This document shows positions 33,691 to 46,650 of a DNA stretch of 64,000 nt, piece by piece. Position numbers and translations under genes: made by a program. Below the pieces are notes generated by a model that was given only the letters and a program-made list of their open reading frames with translations, was not told the DNA's origin and did not search any database. Positions within the stretch are counted from its first letter, which is position 1. Each line of letters opens with the position of its first letter. The stretch comes from Apium graveolens (lineage: Eukaryota > Streptophyta > Magnoliopsida > Apiales > Apiaceae), in assembly GCF_009905375.1 (NCBI RefSeq), contig NW_027418160.1, positions 22,689 to 86,688 of the forward strand, given 5' to 3'.

Positions 33691-35700
33691 AAGAAAAACT
33701 TCATAGGTACACGATCATATTTCAATATACTCTATTACAATAGTATATGCTCATCTAATTCTTTCATTTTCATTACTATGCACCTATTTATACACATCCT
33801 CTCTACACACATCTTTCGTGTGAATGCAGAAATTATTGGAATGGTCAAAAATTTTGGTCATCTCAATACTGCCTCCAATGGTGCTAAGAAATTAGAGATC
33901 CTTTTAGTTGACAATGTGTTAGGCTTATTTATGAAAACGGGCTGCTGAAAACTCACAAACATAGTTTGTATTTCAAATTTTTTACTAAATAAGAAAGCTA
34001 TATAACATTGATTTCCATTGAAACAAATAGTTTTAGTTAACATATCAACTGTCAAATCTTGCACATGCAAAATGAGATGATTAACAATCTATGGGAGGAC
34101 AAAACAATTAATTTATTAGAGGGTTTAGCTGCTCTCGAAGGAATGACAACATTTATGGTCATCATGGGGCTCCTTGCTAAGCAATACTCAGGTTCAAAGA
34201 AAAAACCCTACAAACTTTGTTATTTCCTCATAGTTTAAAAACTTAAATTATCTTTACGCTATTTTGATAAAAAAAATTAGCTACACAAGTTACTACGGCT
34301 AATGTAGAATCTCATAAGATATGCACTGGATAGAACTCTAATTAAATGTCAACAAAAGACTACTTAAATTTACCTATTATCACTATGATGTTGTAGAAAA
34401 ATCAATGCTTTCAACATTATATTCATGTCAGGGTATGGTTTTAGCCAACTGCCCATTATGAAACTTTGCAACCAAAATAAAAAGATGTCTGTTATCAATT
34501 ACATGTTACCCTCTACTCAATTCCCTTTAAATTCACTAAGTAAAGTTGTCAACACAATCTCCTGCTCACCATTAACACATTTCCTCTTACCCAACTTATA
34601 ATCCTCTCTATTTTAAATGTATAAATGTAAATATAATGAGTCAGTTCTTTAACTTTTCCTAGAATCGGCAAAGAAGGACTCAAAGATGGAATTGAGCAAA
34701 AAAAATAGTAGAATTAAATCATATTTTCATATTTAGTTGGCTCATGTACTAATAAAATCATTTTAATAACATATATTCAAGTTAAAATGTTTAAAACATT
34801 TGATCCTACTTCATTTCCTCTTCTTGGTTTACATCTTACAACCATGCAGGCACAACAGTCATACTCTCCGGTGGAGAGGCAACCAATACCTACTTTAACA
34901 TAGACTATATCCAGCTCAAACAATTGGAGCATGATATGTTAGCAATAGCTAATCATAAATCTGACACTATACTACCCCCAACCAAGAAACAACTTATCAA
35001 CACGGTAGAAAACACTCTAAAGCAGGTCTCCATCAAGGAGATAATGGACACTCAAATCTCAAGTGCCACAGAAGTAATCACCGATTTTTCCATCCATCAA
35101 AGGACAATAATAGCATTAAATTAATTTCTTAATGAACTAAATATTAACGCATATCAGTTGTATAAACGTAACATTTCATGCAGGTAAACGTTTCATATGT
35201 GAAGCTACTATTGTGGATTTTTCCAAATATGACGAATGGTATTGTAATTCATGCCCTAAGTGCCCAAAGAAGATAAGGACTGACGATGACAAATTTTATT
35301 ATGACAACTGTACCAGGGAAACAAACGGCTTCAAACAATGGTACTGATTTTCACAACAGATTTCAACTAATCATTATTTATCATATATCACTCTCTCTCC
35401 TGAACCATAAACAAATTTAAATTTACATATATTATCAAACCTTTTATCATTTGTATTTTATGACATAATTCTTCATAACAATCTCCCAAAAATAGCTACA
35501 AGATAACTGTTGAGGTGAAAGATGCTTCGGGGAAAACAACTTTCACTATTTTCAACAAGGAAGTCGAGCGCCTAACAAGTGTCCCAATTGAGAACATCAT
35601 ATTTGATATTGGCCAGGTATCTTACTATTTTAAATTCTTCGTAAGCTCTTATGGCAGTTTATATTTCCCATTGCACTAAATAGCTGATCAAAATAATAAA

Positions 35701-37676
35701 TGTAGCACCCTCCAAACCCGGTCAGAAGTTTGGGATCCACGACATACACACACACCATATTTAAACTTGTTTATATAATAATAATATATGCAATGACCCT
35801 ACTTACCATATCCACGGATCGCAATAGTTCAAAGTATGTCCACAAGCCTTAATCTTATTTATTACAAACGTACCAAATCCCCAATTTATTTATCTTACAT
35901 CTGAAGTCAAGCTTTATTACAAACTTTTAACACATACTAAGCCACACAACTTCCGCTAGCTTATTTCATTTCAACCTGAAAACCTAGCTTGCACACTCGA
36001 CTGGGGATCCTCTCCACCACCAGTTTCCTTCTTAACTGGAAAAGAACATAAACAAATTCGCAAGAGTGAGCTAACTAGCTCAGCAAGTCATAATGACAAT
36101 ACTGAGATTAAATAATGATCAATTGAAATGATATAGGGAATCAAATTTCCTGATAAGCAATGATTAGAATTGGATATTCACTTTTATTTTAAAAACCAAG
36201 GTTAGGCTGCTGCTCAGTCACGCACTAACCCCGAGAAAGGCTCCCAGCTTTGCTCTATATACTGGATCCAAGGCACACATTGGCCTATTATGACCACGAA
36301 TCTGGTCCATATTTAAAAACAATCCAATTCTATAATAATAACATGATAAACAATGTAATTTAATAAATGGAATCATAAACAACATTTATCTTGAAGCATA
36401 AGGTGATTCACAACACCATGAAGGTATAACAAGGTAAACAGAATGATTGACTTTCAATCCAGGTAAAGAATCAGAGTGTAGAAGACCAAAGGTTCAAAGG
36501 TTACAAGGAATGGTCTTCTGCTATACAAGGCATCCATATTTAAAAACAATCCAATTCTATAATAATAACATGATAAACAATGTAATTCAATAAATGGAAT
36601 CATAAACAACATTTATCTTGAAGCATAAGGTGATTCACAACACCATGAAGGTATAACAAGGTAAACAGAATGATTGACTTTCAATCCAGGTAAAGAATCA
36701 GAGTGTAGAAGACCAAAGGTTCAAAGGTTACAAGGAATGGTCTTCTGCTATACAAGGCATAAAGGTTTGTAGGTTAAGCAACCTCATATCAAGAATCAGT
36801 ATGTGGTAGATATATATTTAAAAACAATCCAATTCTATAATAATAACATGATAAACAATGTAATTCAATAAATGGAATCATAAACAACATTTATCTTGAA
36901 GCATAAGGTGATTCACAACACCATGAAGGTATTACAAGGTAAACAGAATGATTGACTTTCAATCCAGGTAAAGAATCAGAGTGTAGAAGACCAAAGGTTC
37001 AAAGGTTACAAGGAATGGTCTTCTGCTATACAAGGCATCCATATTTAAAAACAATCCAATTCTATAATAATAACATGATAAACAATGTAATTCAATAAAT
37101 GGAATCATAAACAATATTTATCTTGAAGCATAAGGTGATTCACAACACGATGAAGGTATAACAAGGTAAACAGAATGATTGACTTTCAATCCAGGTAAAG
37201 AATCAGAGTGTAGAAGACCAAAGGTTCAAAGGTTACAAGGAATGGTCTTCTGCTATACAAGGCATAAAGGTTTGTAGGTTAAGCAACCTCATATCAAGAA
37301 TCAGTATGTGGTAGATATGTATTTGTGGAGTAGTATCGGTTATGTGTGGTTCGTATCCAAGAATTCAACAATCAATGGTTTACAAGAATCAGGCTTACGG
37401 CTCAAGATCAATAAGAATCAAGGTTTAGGGTTAAGTACTTCAAAGTACTTGCAATATAGAATAGGAACTACTGGGAGTAATTGCAACATAATGAAAAGAG
37501 TTCAAGAGTACTCGCAATTATGCTACAAAAAAGTTCAGGGACACTTGCCTTATCAATTCGCTTTCACTTTACTAACACTTGTCAATTGGTTCCCACTCAC
37601 TGACCATTTTCTTTCCCTTTCTACGTCTCGCTTCCATGTAGTGCTTCGACACTGCCTGATGGATGGTTTCGACACA
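35701..37676 (-). repeat. solo LTR, minus strand, with internal tandem array
   Basis: The plus strand starts TGTAGCACCCTCC and ends TTTCGACACA, so in LTR orientation it runs TGTGTCG...GGGTGCTACA. Flanks ...ATAAA and TAAAT share TAAA, a likely 4-5-bp target duplication. No internal retroelement genes are present, so it is a solo LTR or a non-autonomous LTR unit. It inserted just after exon 7 of the second RPA-like gene. Two open frames in it show no motif. Confidence 0.65.
36307..37318. repeat. higher-order tandem repeat, 227-bp unit in 505-bp blocks
   Basis: Four copies of a 227-bp unit begin near 36307, 36534, 36812 and 37039. The second and fourth carry a 51-bp tail (TAAAGGTTTGTAGGTTAAGC...), giving two 505-bp blocks. 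Copies differ at only a few positions by eye. Confidence 0.92.
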
Positions 37677-38404
37677 TAAATAAATTTGCATTATCTAAGA
37701 CTCAATTTCATTGTGTTTCAAATCTATTTCAAATTTCTCTTTCGTGTAAATTGTGGACATTATTGCAATACTATTTTTTCAGCTTTCTTGCAATTTATAT
37801 TTTAGATTAATTTCTCTTCAAAAGAGCACTTAAGATTGTTATCTGACACACTTGTGCTTAGTGGAATAAGCACAAGTGTGTCAGATAATATATTTATGTG
37901 TAAGGATATATAAAAGTGGAATAAATAATTTTGAACAAAGCAAAATATATGGAAAGAGAATGTTGTGTAAGGATATATAAAAATCCTAAATTATAATTTT
38001 TTATATCAAAATTTGTAAAGTAAATAAATAGAAAGTATTAATACACATGTATACCCAATTAAGAGAACTTAAGCTCAAATTTAAGTTTGTTTGTGTTGAG
38101 TTCCTTCTCCGCTTTCTCCTCAACGCCTCTCAGTACACATTCATTCATCAAGAAATATTTGAAATAACAAGGACATGCACAAAAAATATGTTCATCTTCA
38201 AAGAGATGATTTAACATAGTAAGCACCGTCTCTGTCCGTGAAAACAACAATCTTCCTCCGATAAAACTGATGGGGTAAAACACATCAAGTCAAAAAAATA
38301 ACCTAACATATAAATCATTTATATGCTTCTTCTGGATATAAATGAACTTCATTAATAATTCTGATCAGTGCAAAACATTACAGGATATAGACAGCTGTAA
38401 TATG
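37677..38404. other. Helitron spacer with inverted repeat
   Basis: AT-rich. It holds the perfect hairpin at 37839-37888, a direct repeat TGTGTAAGGATATATAAAA (about 37898 and 37964), and a 74-codon minus-strand frame (38059-38283) with no recognised motif. The last RPA exon expected here was not found. Confidence 0.5.
37839..37888. repeat. perfect 22-bp inverted repeat with 6-nt loop
   Basis: Arms TTATCTGACACACTTGTGC... (37839-37860) and its exact complement (37867-37888), loop GTGGAA. Confidence 0.95.
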
Positions 38405-38698
38405 TGTAACATCCCCCAAATTCGGGGTCAGGATTTGGGTGTTACCAAACAACTTTAAATAGTATAAACCTGTATATTAAAATAAATATACAGATGACCC
38501 CCCACTTCCAAATCGTTTATAGGTTATGGTATCCAACAAGAATCTAAACATCTAAATTTTATAACAACTACTCAAATGTTATTACCTCTTTACCATCTTC
38601 CTCGTCTTAATTACTCTGACATCTCCAACTTTCTACAGCTGAGATATCTCTTATTTTCGCTGACTATTAAGAACTATTCACCTTTATCCTCCTGTGAT
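38405..38698 (-). repeat. solo Ty3-type LTR, segment 1 of 3 (LTR 3' end)
   Basis: Starts TGTAACATCCCCCAAATTCG. It is the end of a minus-strand LTR whose other parts are 43498-43978 and 55416-57941. The left target duplication is ATATG (38400-38404). Confidence 0.75.
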
Positions 38699-40163
38699 TA
38701 TTAGTCGCTAAACACGCACTAAAATTCATGCAAGTATACGTGTTCGCAAGTAGTATAAGATATAAATCAGATTTGTTCCCACAGAGACTGGTTTATGTTA
38801 ACTTTGTGATTTATGCACTTATGCAACAATGATATGGCTATTATTCAATGCTAAGACAAATAACAATTTGGGTTTTGATTATACTACGATTAACTATTGA
38901 GAATTATACTAGAGAACATTAATTAAAGATAGTAAAGAGAGTTGAATAATATATGACACAAACATGGGATTCTAACTTCATTAAGTACTTCATTCAATAG
39001 CCTTTTTGTTCTTATACTTAGCATGTAATGGTGATGACACTAATCAGATAACACGAAACTGATAAACGCCAACTTTCGTTGTACGAATACCATACTACCA
39101 GACATCCACAAAGAAGATAGAAGCTGAATAGACACCAATTATATTGAGACCCTATATGTCTATAGAATTTGACAACATAACGGTTTAATGCACAAGTTAT
39201 CTATCGTGATTACATAGGGCAAGTTAGATAGTTAAAATTACCTACGAATCATGCATAACAATAACACATGAACCTATGCTAGCATGGCAAGTTCTAAATC
39301 CTTAAATTCACTTTCGCTTCATTAAGAATTAACACGCTATCTTATAAGTTCGTGACGCTCATAAGACGAATAAGCACAACCAATACTAGGTTATCATATA
39401 ATCACCACACACTAAGGCATCGAAACAAATCAACTAAAGAAATCCATAAATAAATCCGCTAGAACCCCACGATAACAATTAGCCCATAATCAGACTCATC
39501 ATCAACGTAGGTTCCAATGAAAGCATGGTATAATAAACGTAGTCTTTATAAATAAATAATAAACAAAGTACTTAATTCAGAGTATTAGGTTCAACAAAAC
39601 AAGAAACGAGCATCCAAGATTACAACTTAGAACAAAGATTCACAAGAATAAACTAGATCTTCTTCGCCTTCGTTGAATTGTGCTATAGGTCTTCTTGTCA
39701 TCTTCTCCTTAAGCTCCGTTATGTCTCTCTCTCTCTGAAAAACGTCTTTTATTTAGGTATATATAGCATCTCATTCAAAGTTAAAGTCCTCCAATCGGAA
39801 GCCAAGTAGAATCAGGATTTTAACATCCCGACCCGGCACGGCCGCGCGCTTGATCAGCGCGGGCGCGCTGTGTCCCTGAATTTTGGTTTGACAGCGCGGG
39901 CGTGCGGGCGCGCTGGCCTCCTGGATAAAATTCTGCTTTCTTTCTTTTCTTGCTGCAATGAGTTGGTTTCCCGAGCTTTATTCCTTGGACACCATCCTTA
40001 CACCATATTGGCATCAAATCAATGCTAATTTACCTAAATCCCGGATTAATGCCTGAAATGCAAAAACACTAGAAAACACATTAAAACACCAACAACTTGA
40101 GTACAAATACACCAATTCAAAGCTTAATGGAGCGTTATAAAGTGTCATAAATACCACTCAATA
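38699..40163 (-). repeat. Athila-type LTR (3' LTR of deleted element)
   Basis: 1465 bp; starts TATTAGTCGC instead of TGTTAGTCGC and ends CTCAATA. A GC-rich motif block lies at 39832-39920. Confidence 0.88.
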
Positions 40164-41388
40164 TACCCCCAAACTTGAATCGATGTTTGTCCTCAAGTAT
40201 AAACAGACTCAAAGAACAAGAAATAGAAATGCATGAATGCAACTAAATGAATCCAACGATTCCCAATAGAATAACTAAACCAATCAACAAGCAACATCTC
40301 AACAAATGCAGTTATTCGCATAAAGATCAATCAAACCTTACAAATCAACCTACAAACCAGAGACGTGTGTGTGTGCAAATGCTTACAGGTATACTATCGT
40401 AACTAGATCAATAATCATGACTCACTACTCATCAAAGCAATCGCAAGGTTATAAATAAAATAAAAGCTAGATTCAAAATAACTTATAACACTTCAATTCT
40501 TATTTTGGAGCTTTATATGGATTCATGCTTTTATTCACAACAAAACAACACAAGTATGCTTATTTGACCGTACAATGAGTGAGGTACACAAAAGACTTAT
40601 ACAATAGTATCCACGTAATGAGCATTAGGTTAGCGGATCCCGGACTATAGAAGCTTTAGGTCACTAGGCACAAAATCCCCTAAAAACTTAGTAACTCGAG
40701 TAATAAAGAGCCCACTCGTGATCAATTATACATAACACTTATTTTTTTTCTTTTTCTTTTTTTTTCTCTTTATTTCTTTCTTTTTCTTTTCTTTTTTTCC
40801 ATAAATTTTTGAACGAGTGTGTTTCGCTCCATCTCGTTCAACCCTAGACCACTCATATAAATATGAGCAGGCTACAAGCCATTTGACACCTAGCCACAAC
40901 AATTAGCAATGAAATCCAATTTCTCCAATTTTTTTAAAAATCCATGTTATTTTATCATTAAGAGAATATCCTAAATTCTAAATATAAACAAGCGATTAAA
41001 CCTCGACAAACAAACAAACCATGATCATGATCTAGCACTCAAGCAACCTATAAGACTTAGTGAAATACAACTGTCTCTAGCATGCAAATCAATTCGATAA
41101 GAATTAACATCACTAAATACGACATCACTACACTAGCATCAATATCACAAATCAATCGGAAAAAATCATCTAAGGGGTCATGTTATAATGCAAGTGCATG
41201 AACTATATGAACAAACTATCATAAAAAACTATAAAAAATAAAAAAAACTATATGGAAAAATATGCAACTATATGCACTAAATTATCATGAATATACAAAC
41301 TATATGTGACTCACACAAAACATATTCCTTCAACTACTACCTCCAAACTTAAAATTTTCACTCCCTCAGTGAAGGTAATAGTAAGGAA
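40164..41388 (-). other. 3' untranslated region of deleted Athila element
   Basis: Matches 45431-46640. Polypurine tract at the left end, and a long T/C tract at 40739-40799 (plus strand). No coding signal. Confidence 0.7.
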
Positions 41389-42020
41389 TCAGGCATACTT
41401 ACTCGGAATCAGGATCCTCACCCCCAACGGGTGGAGTGTCAGGCGTGTCTGGAGGTGGATACATGGAGTCCTCACCAAATACTGGCCACTGGATGTCAAC
41501 ACATGTGGCTCTGAATGCAGTCTATAGTGCCTGGGTGAGATCACGTGCAAATCGACTATGGATTCCATGCATCGCATCCATCTTCCTCGCTAAACGCCTA
41601 TACTATGTTGTGCTCAAACCAACTCCAACATCTGCTCCTGCCTCCTCCTGCTCCTGCTGCGATGTACCAGCCTCACCCAACTCAGCTCTCCAAGCTGCCT
41701 TGCTCGCCTGCACCGTGTTACCAGCACATGCCTTAGGAGCTGGCCTTCCACCTGGCAGATGGTCATAAAAATATCCAAGTCCCTTAGGATCGGGCTTCCT
41801 GCCATACCACTCTGTCATGTTCAGCAGCGTAGAACGGTCGATGGGAACACTGGGAAGCTGCAGCTGCTCATGTGCGGGCCAATGAACACCAATTGCCACA
41901 TACAGCTTTGTCACAACTGACGCATAGGCTATAGAACCCGTAGTACTCCCTCACAAAAATCTCAGAATACCATGGTAAATCGCCATCCCAAGGTCCACAT
42001 AATCACCCTGAAGAATCCCC
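41389..42020 (-). pseudogene. C-terminal remnant of Athila extra ORF
   Basis: Minus-strand frames (41914-41603, then 41577-41389) match the end of the extra ORF at 46651-47864. They carry Val-Gly-x-His-Trp-Pro-x-His-Glu-Gln-Leu, Lys-Gly-Leu-Gly-Tyr, Ala-Trp-Arg, and a Gln/Glu-rich tract. A frame break lies near 41590. The N-terminal two thirds were removed by a deletion reaching to the primer-binding site. It appears to belong to the family annotated as putative plant transposon protein (Athila ORF1-like); function unknown. Confidence 0.75.
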
Positions 42021-42041
42021 ACAATAGTGGTGCCAAAAACT

Positions 42042-43497
42042 TGTTAGTCGCTAAGCACGCGCTAATAATTCATGAAAGTATACGCGATCGCAAGTAATAT
42101 AGAATTATTTTTAGTTCGTTCCCACATAGATTGGTTTAGGTTAACTTTGTGATTTATGCACTTATGAGACAATGATATGGCTATTATTTAATGCTAAGAT
42201 GAATAACAATTTAGGTTTTGATTATACTACGATTAACTATTGAGAATTATACTAGAGAACATTAACTAAAGAGAGTAAAGAGAGTAGAATAATATATGAC
42301 ACAAATATGGGATTCTAACTTCATTAAGTACTTGATTCAATAGACTTTTTGTTCTTAACCTTAGCATGTAATGGTGATGACACTAATCAGATAACACGAA
42401 ACTGATAAACGCCAACTTTTGTTGTACGAATACCATACTACCAGACATTCACAAAAAAATAGAAGCTGAATAGACACCAATTATATTGAGATCCTATATG
42501 TCTATAGAATTTTACAACATAACGGTTTAATGCACAAGTTATCTATCATGTTTACATAGGACAAGTAAGATGGTTAAAATTACCTATGAATCATGCATAA
42601 TAATAACACATGAACCTATGCTAGCATGGCAAGTTCTAAATCCTTAAATTCACTTTCGCTTCAATAAGAATTAACACGTTATCTTATAAGTTCACGACGC
42701 TCATAAGACGAATAAGCACAACCAATACTAGGTTATCATACAATCACCACACACTATGGCATCGAAACAAATCAACTAAAGTAATCCATAAATAAATCCG
42801 CTAGAACCCCACGATAACAATTAGCCCATAATCGGACTCATCATCAACGTGGGTTTCGATGAAAGCATGGTATAATAAACGTAGTCTTTATAAACAAATA
42901 ATAAATAAAGTACGTAATCCAGAGTATTAGGTTCAATAAAACAAGAAACGAGCATCCAATATTATAACTTAGAACAAAGATTCACAAGAATAAACTAGAT
43001 CTTCTTCGTCTTTATTGATGTACTATAGGTCTTCTTGTCGTCTTCTCCTTAAGCTCCGTTACGTCTCTCCATCTCTCTCTCTGAAAAATGTCTGCAGCCC
43101 ATGCAAAGTAAAAGTCCTCTAATCAGAAGCCAAGTAGAATCAGGATTTTAACATCCCGACTCGGCGCAGGCGCGCGCTTGATCAGCGCGGGCGCGCTGTG
43201 TCTCTGAAGTTTGGGCACGGGAGCGCGCTTTGACAGCGCGGGCGTGCTGGCCTCATGGATAAAATTCTCCTTTCTTTCTTTTTTTGCTGCAATGAGTTGG
43301 TTTCCCGAGCTTTATTCCTCTGATACCATCCTAACACCATATTAGCATCAAATCAATGCTAATTCACCTGAATCCCGGATTACTGTCTGAAATGCAAAAA
43401 CACTATAAAACACATTAAAACACCAATAACTTGAGTACAAATACACCAATTCAAAGCTTAATGGAGCGTTATAAAGTGTCATAAATGCCACTCAACA
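42042..43497 (-). repeat. Athila-type LTR (5' LTR of deleted element)
   Basis: 1456 bp, TGTTAGTCGC...CTCAACA, mate of 38699-40163. GC-rich block at about 43160-43250. Confidence 0.88.
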
Positions 43498-43978
43498 TAT
43501 GATACTGAAAGAAATAAGAATTGTGAGCAAAAAATGCCCAGCAAGTATTATAATTGGTTTTCAGGTATCATTATAAAAAAAACTCCTAGAAACAATCTTT
43601 AAATGATTTCATAACCATATTTATTTATTTTAAAACATTTGAGCGAATAAAACATAGGCTTTTATTAGCCTTTAATCAAAAATCATATTTCTCTGAAAAA
43701 GAACAACGAACAATTCTCTGATTCATCCCCTCAATCAATTGTTTGTTCGGTTTTGTAATCATGAAACTTTCAAAGAAGGAATGTTGTTAACGGCGATCAA
43801 CAATAAATTAGACTGAATACTGGAACCAACATTTGTACTATACTTTGCTAATCAATCATATTATAGTACGGGCCTATGCCTAACCGCATAGTCCCACATC
43901 ATATCGGGTACCCAGGCCCTTTCTAGCCTTAATAAGTAAAGGATTTGGTCCATCCCCGTCCCTTAAGGTCCAATCTAT
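43498..43978 (-). repeat. solo Ty3-type LTR, segment 2 of 3
   Basis: Lies between the two Athila-type elements; contains no gene. Assigned to the same LTR as 38405-38698 and 55416-57941 because both Athila elements interrupt it and the outer ends share the ATATG duplication. Confidence 0.65.
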
Positions 43979-45430
43979 TGTTAGTCGCTAAACACGCGCT
44001 AATAATACACGCAAGTATACGAGTTCGCAAGTAGTATAGAATCTTTTCTAGTTCATTCCCACAGAGACTGTATTGGTTAACTATTTAATTTATGCACATA
44101 AGCAACAATGTATGGTTATTATCCAATGCTAAGACGATAAAAATTGAGATTGTTTGTAACTAGGAATTACGCTAACAATTATAACTACGAGAATAAGATT
44201 GACTGAATTGATATATATGATAAACATGGGATTCTAACTTCATAAAATACTTCATTCAATAGCCTTATTATTCTTAACCTTAGCATGCAATGGTGATGAC
44301 ACTAATCAGATAACACGAAACTGATAAACGCCAACTTTCGTTGCACGAGTACCATTCTACCAGACATCCACAAAAGAGATAGAAGCTGAATAGGAACCAA
44401 CTATATTGAGACCCTATATGTCTATAGAATTTGACAACATAACAGTTTAAGCACAAGTTATCTATCTTGATTACATACGTCAAGTGAGATGGTTAAAATT
44501 ACCTATGAATCATGCATGACACATACATGAACCTATGCTAGCATGGCAAGTTCTAAATCCTTAAATTCACTTTCGTTTCATTAAGAATTAACACACTATC
44601 TTATAAGTTCGTGACGCTCATAAGACGAATATGCACAACCAATACTAGGATATCATACAATCACCACATACTAAGGCATCAAACAATTTAAGTAAAGAAA
44701 TCCATAAATAAATCCGCTAGAACCCCACGATAATGATTAGCCCATAATCGGACTCATCATCAACATGGGTTCCGATGAAAACATGATATACAAACGTAGT
44801 CTTTATACGAATAAATAAAAAAAAGTACAAACAAGAGTATAGGTTCAGCAAAACAAGAAACAAGCATTCAAATTACAACTCAAAACAAAGATTCACAAGA
44901 ATAAACTAGATCATCTTCGCCTTTGTTGAATTGTGCTAAAGGTCTCTTGCCGTCTTCTCCTTGAGCTCTGGTCCGTCACTGACTTGATATCTATTAAAAA
45001 CGACCTAATATGAATATATATAGCTACCCTCAATAATTTAGAAGCCTTCCCTTTTAGAATTGTAGTAGAAACAAGATTCTGAAATTCGGCCTCGGTGCGG
45101 GCGCGTGCTATCACAGCGCGGGCATGCTGCATTTCTGAAACCCCGGTGCGGCCGTGAGCTATCACAGCACGGGTGCGCCGTCCTCCTGGGAAAAACTCAG
45201 ATTTCTTCTTAAATCTTGATGCTTCGAGCCGGCTTTCCATGATCTCTTATTCCAACACCACCTGGACACCAAATTAGCACCAAAATAATGCTAATTCACC
45301 TGATTACCTGAATAGTGCCTGAAATGAAAAAACACTAGAAAACACATTAAAACACATAACAACTTGAGTACAAATACACCAATTCAAATCTTATTAAAGC
45401 ATAATAAAGTGTCATAAATGCCACTCAACA
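43979..45430 (-). repeat. Athila LTR (3' LTR)
   Basis: 1452 bp. GC-rich GCGCGGGCGCGC-type motifs at about 45090-45185. Mate of 53963-55415. Confidence 0.9.
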
Positions 45431-46645
45431 TACCCCCAGACTTGAATCGATGTTTGTCCTCAAGCATAAACAGACTCAAAGAACAAGAAACAAAAATGCA
45501 TGAGTGCAACTATATGAATGCAACGATCCCCGATATAATAACTCAACCAACCAACAAGCAGCATATCAACAAATGTAGTTATTCGCATGAAGATCAATCA
45601 AATTATATAAATCAACTTAAAAACTAGAGACGTGCGTGTTTGAAGATACTTACAGATATACTATCCCAACTAGATCAATAATCATGACTCACTACTCATC
45701 AAGGCAATCGCAAGGTTATAAATAAAATAAAAAGCTAGACTCAAAATAACTTATAACACTTCAATTCTTATATTGGAGTTTTACACGGATTCATGCTTTT
45801 ATTCACTACAAAACAACACAAGTATGCTTATTTGATCGTGCAATAAGTGAGGTCCAAAAAAGACTTATACAATAGTACCCATGTAGCGAGCGTTAGGTTA
45901 GCAGATCCCAGACCATAAAAGCCTTAGGTCACTAGGCACAAAGTCCCCTAAGAACTTAATAACTCGAGTACTAAAGAGCCCACTCGTGATCAATTATACA
46001 TAACACTTATTCCTTCTTTTTTTCTTTTTTTTCTTTCTTTTTCTTTCTCTTTTTTTTCACAATTTCTGAATGAGTGCGTTTCTCTCCATCTCATTTAACC
46101 CTAGACTACTCATAAAAATATAAGCCGGCTACTAGCCATTTGACACCTGGCCATACAACTAGCAATGAAATGCAATTTCTCCAATTTTAAAATATCCATG
46201 TCTTTTATTATTAAGAGAATACCCTAAATTCTAAATATAAACAAGCGATTAAACCTCGACAAATCAAATAAACCATGATCATGATCTAGCACTCTAGCAA
46301 CCTATAAGACTTAGTGAAATACAAGTGTCTCTAGCATGCAAATCAATCCAATAACACTCAACATCACTAAATACGACATCACTACACTAGCATCAATATC
46401 GCAAGTCAATCGGAAAAATTATCTAAGGGATCATGTTATAATGCAAATGCATGAACTACATGAACAAGATATCATAAACAACCAAAATAAAAAAAAAACT
46501 ATATGGTAAAATATGTAAACTATATGAACTAAACTATCATGAATCATGCAAACTATACGGGACTCACATAAACATATTCATTCAACTACTACCCCCGAAC
46601 TTAAAATATTCACTATCCTCAGTGAAGGTAATAGTAAGGATCAGG
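45431..46645 (-). other. Athila 3' untranslated region
   Basis: Polypurine tract, a T/C-rich tract at 46009-46060, and no coding signal. Homologous to 40164-41388. Confidence 0.7.
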
Positions 46646-46650
46646 CATAC

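Larger units (their letters stand above)
19814..35616 (+). pseudogene. RPA70-like single-strand DNA-binding protein gene 2, split by a copia element
   Basis: Exons: 19814-about 19949, 20229-20487 + 33696-33706, 33830-33917, about 34077-34191, 34850-about 35057, 35184-35340, 35496-35616. Matches to the RPA1 family: exon 1 with Val-Arg-Ala-Thr-Arg-Val-Trp-Glu; DBD-A in exon 2 (Leu-Lys-Glu-Gly-Ser-Val-Tyr); DBD-B with Glu-Ile-Ile-Gly-Met-Val; the C-terminal OB-fold with Trp-Tyr-Cys-x2-Cys-x2-Cys. Lesions: a likely frameshift in exon 1 before Val-Phe-Val-Asp-Glu; a 13.2-kb copia element in exon 2; and the zinc ribbon's third cysteine read as Tyr (Phe-Tyr-Tyr-Asp-Asn-Cys). The last exon is not found; a solo LTR lies just downstream. 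Paralogue of gene 1. Confidence 0.75.
38699..43497 (-). mobile_element. internally deleted Athila-type Ty3 element
   Basis: LTRs 38699-40163 and 42042-43497 flank only 1.88 kb. On the minus strand the priming region AGTTTTTGGCACCAC (42027-42041) follows the 5' LTR and the polypurine tract TTTGGGGGTA (40164-40173) precedes the 3' LTR. The interior matches the 3' part of the larger element at 43979-55415 (its 45431-47250): extra-ORF end plus 3' untranslated region. Gag, pol and the extra ORF's N-terminus are gone. It inserted into the solo LTR; a target duplication is not clear. Confidence 0.88.

Noticed and set aside
38059..38283. 74-codon minus-strand frame that could be a captured gene fragment
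   Set aside because: No recognisable motif, no splice or promoter support; kept only as a note.
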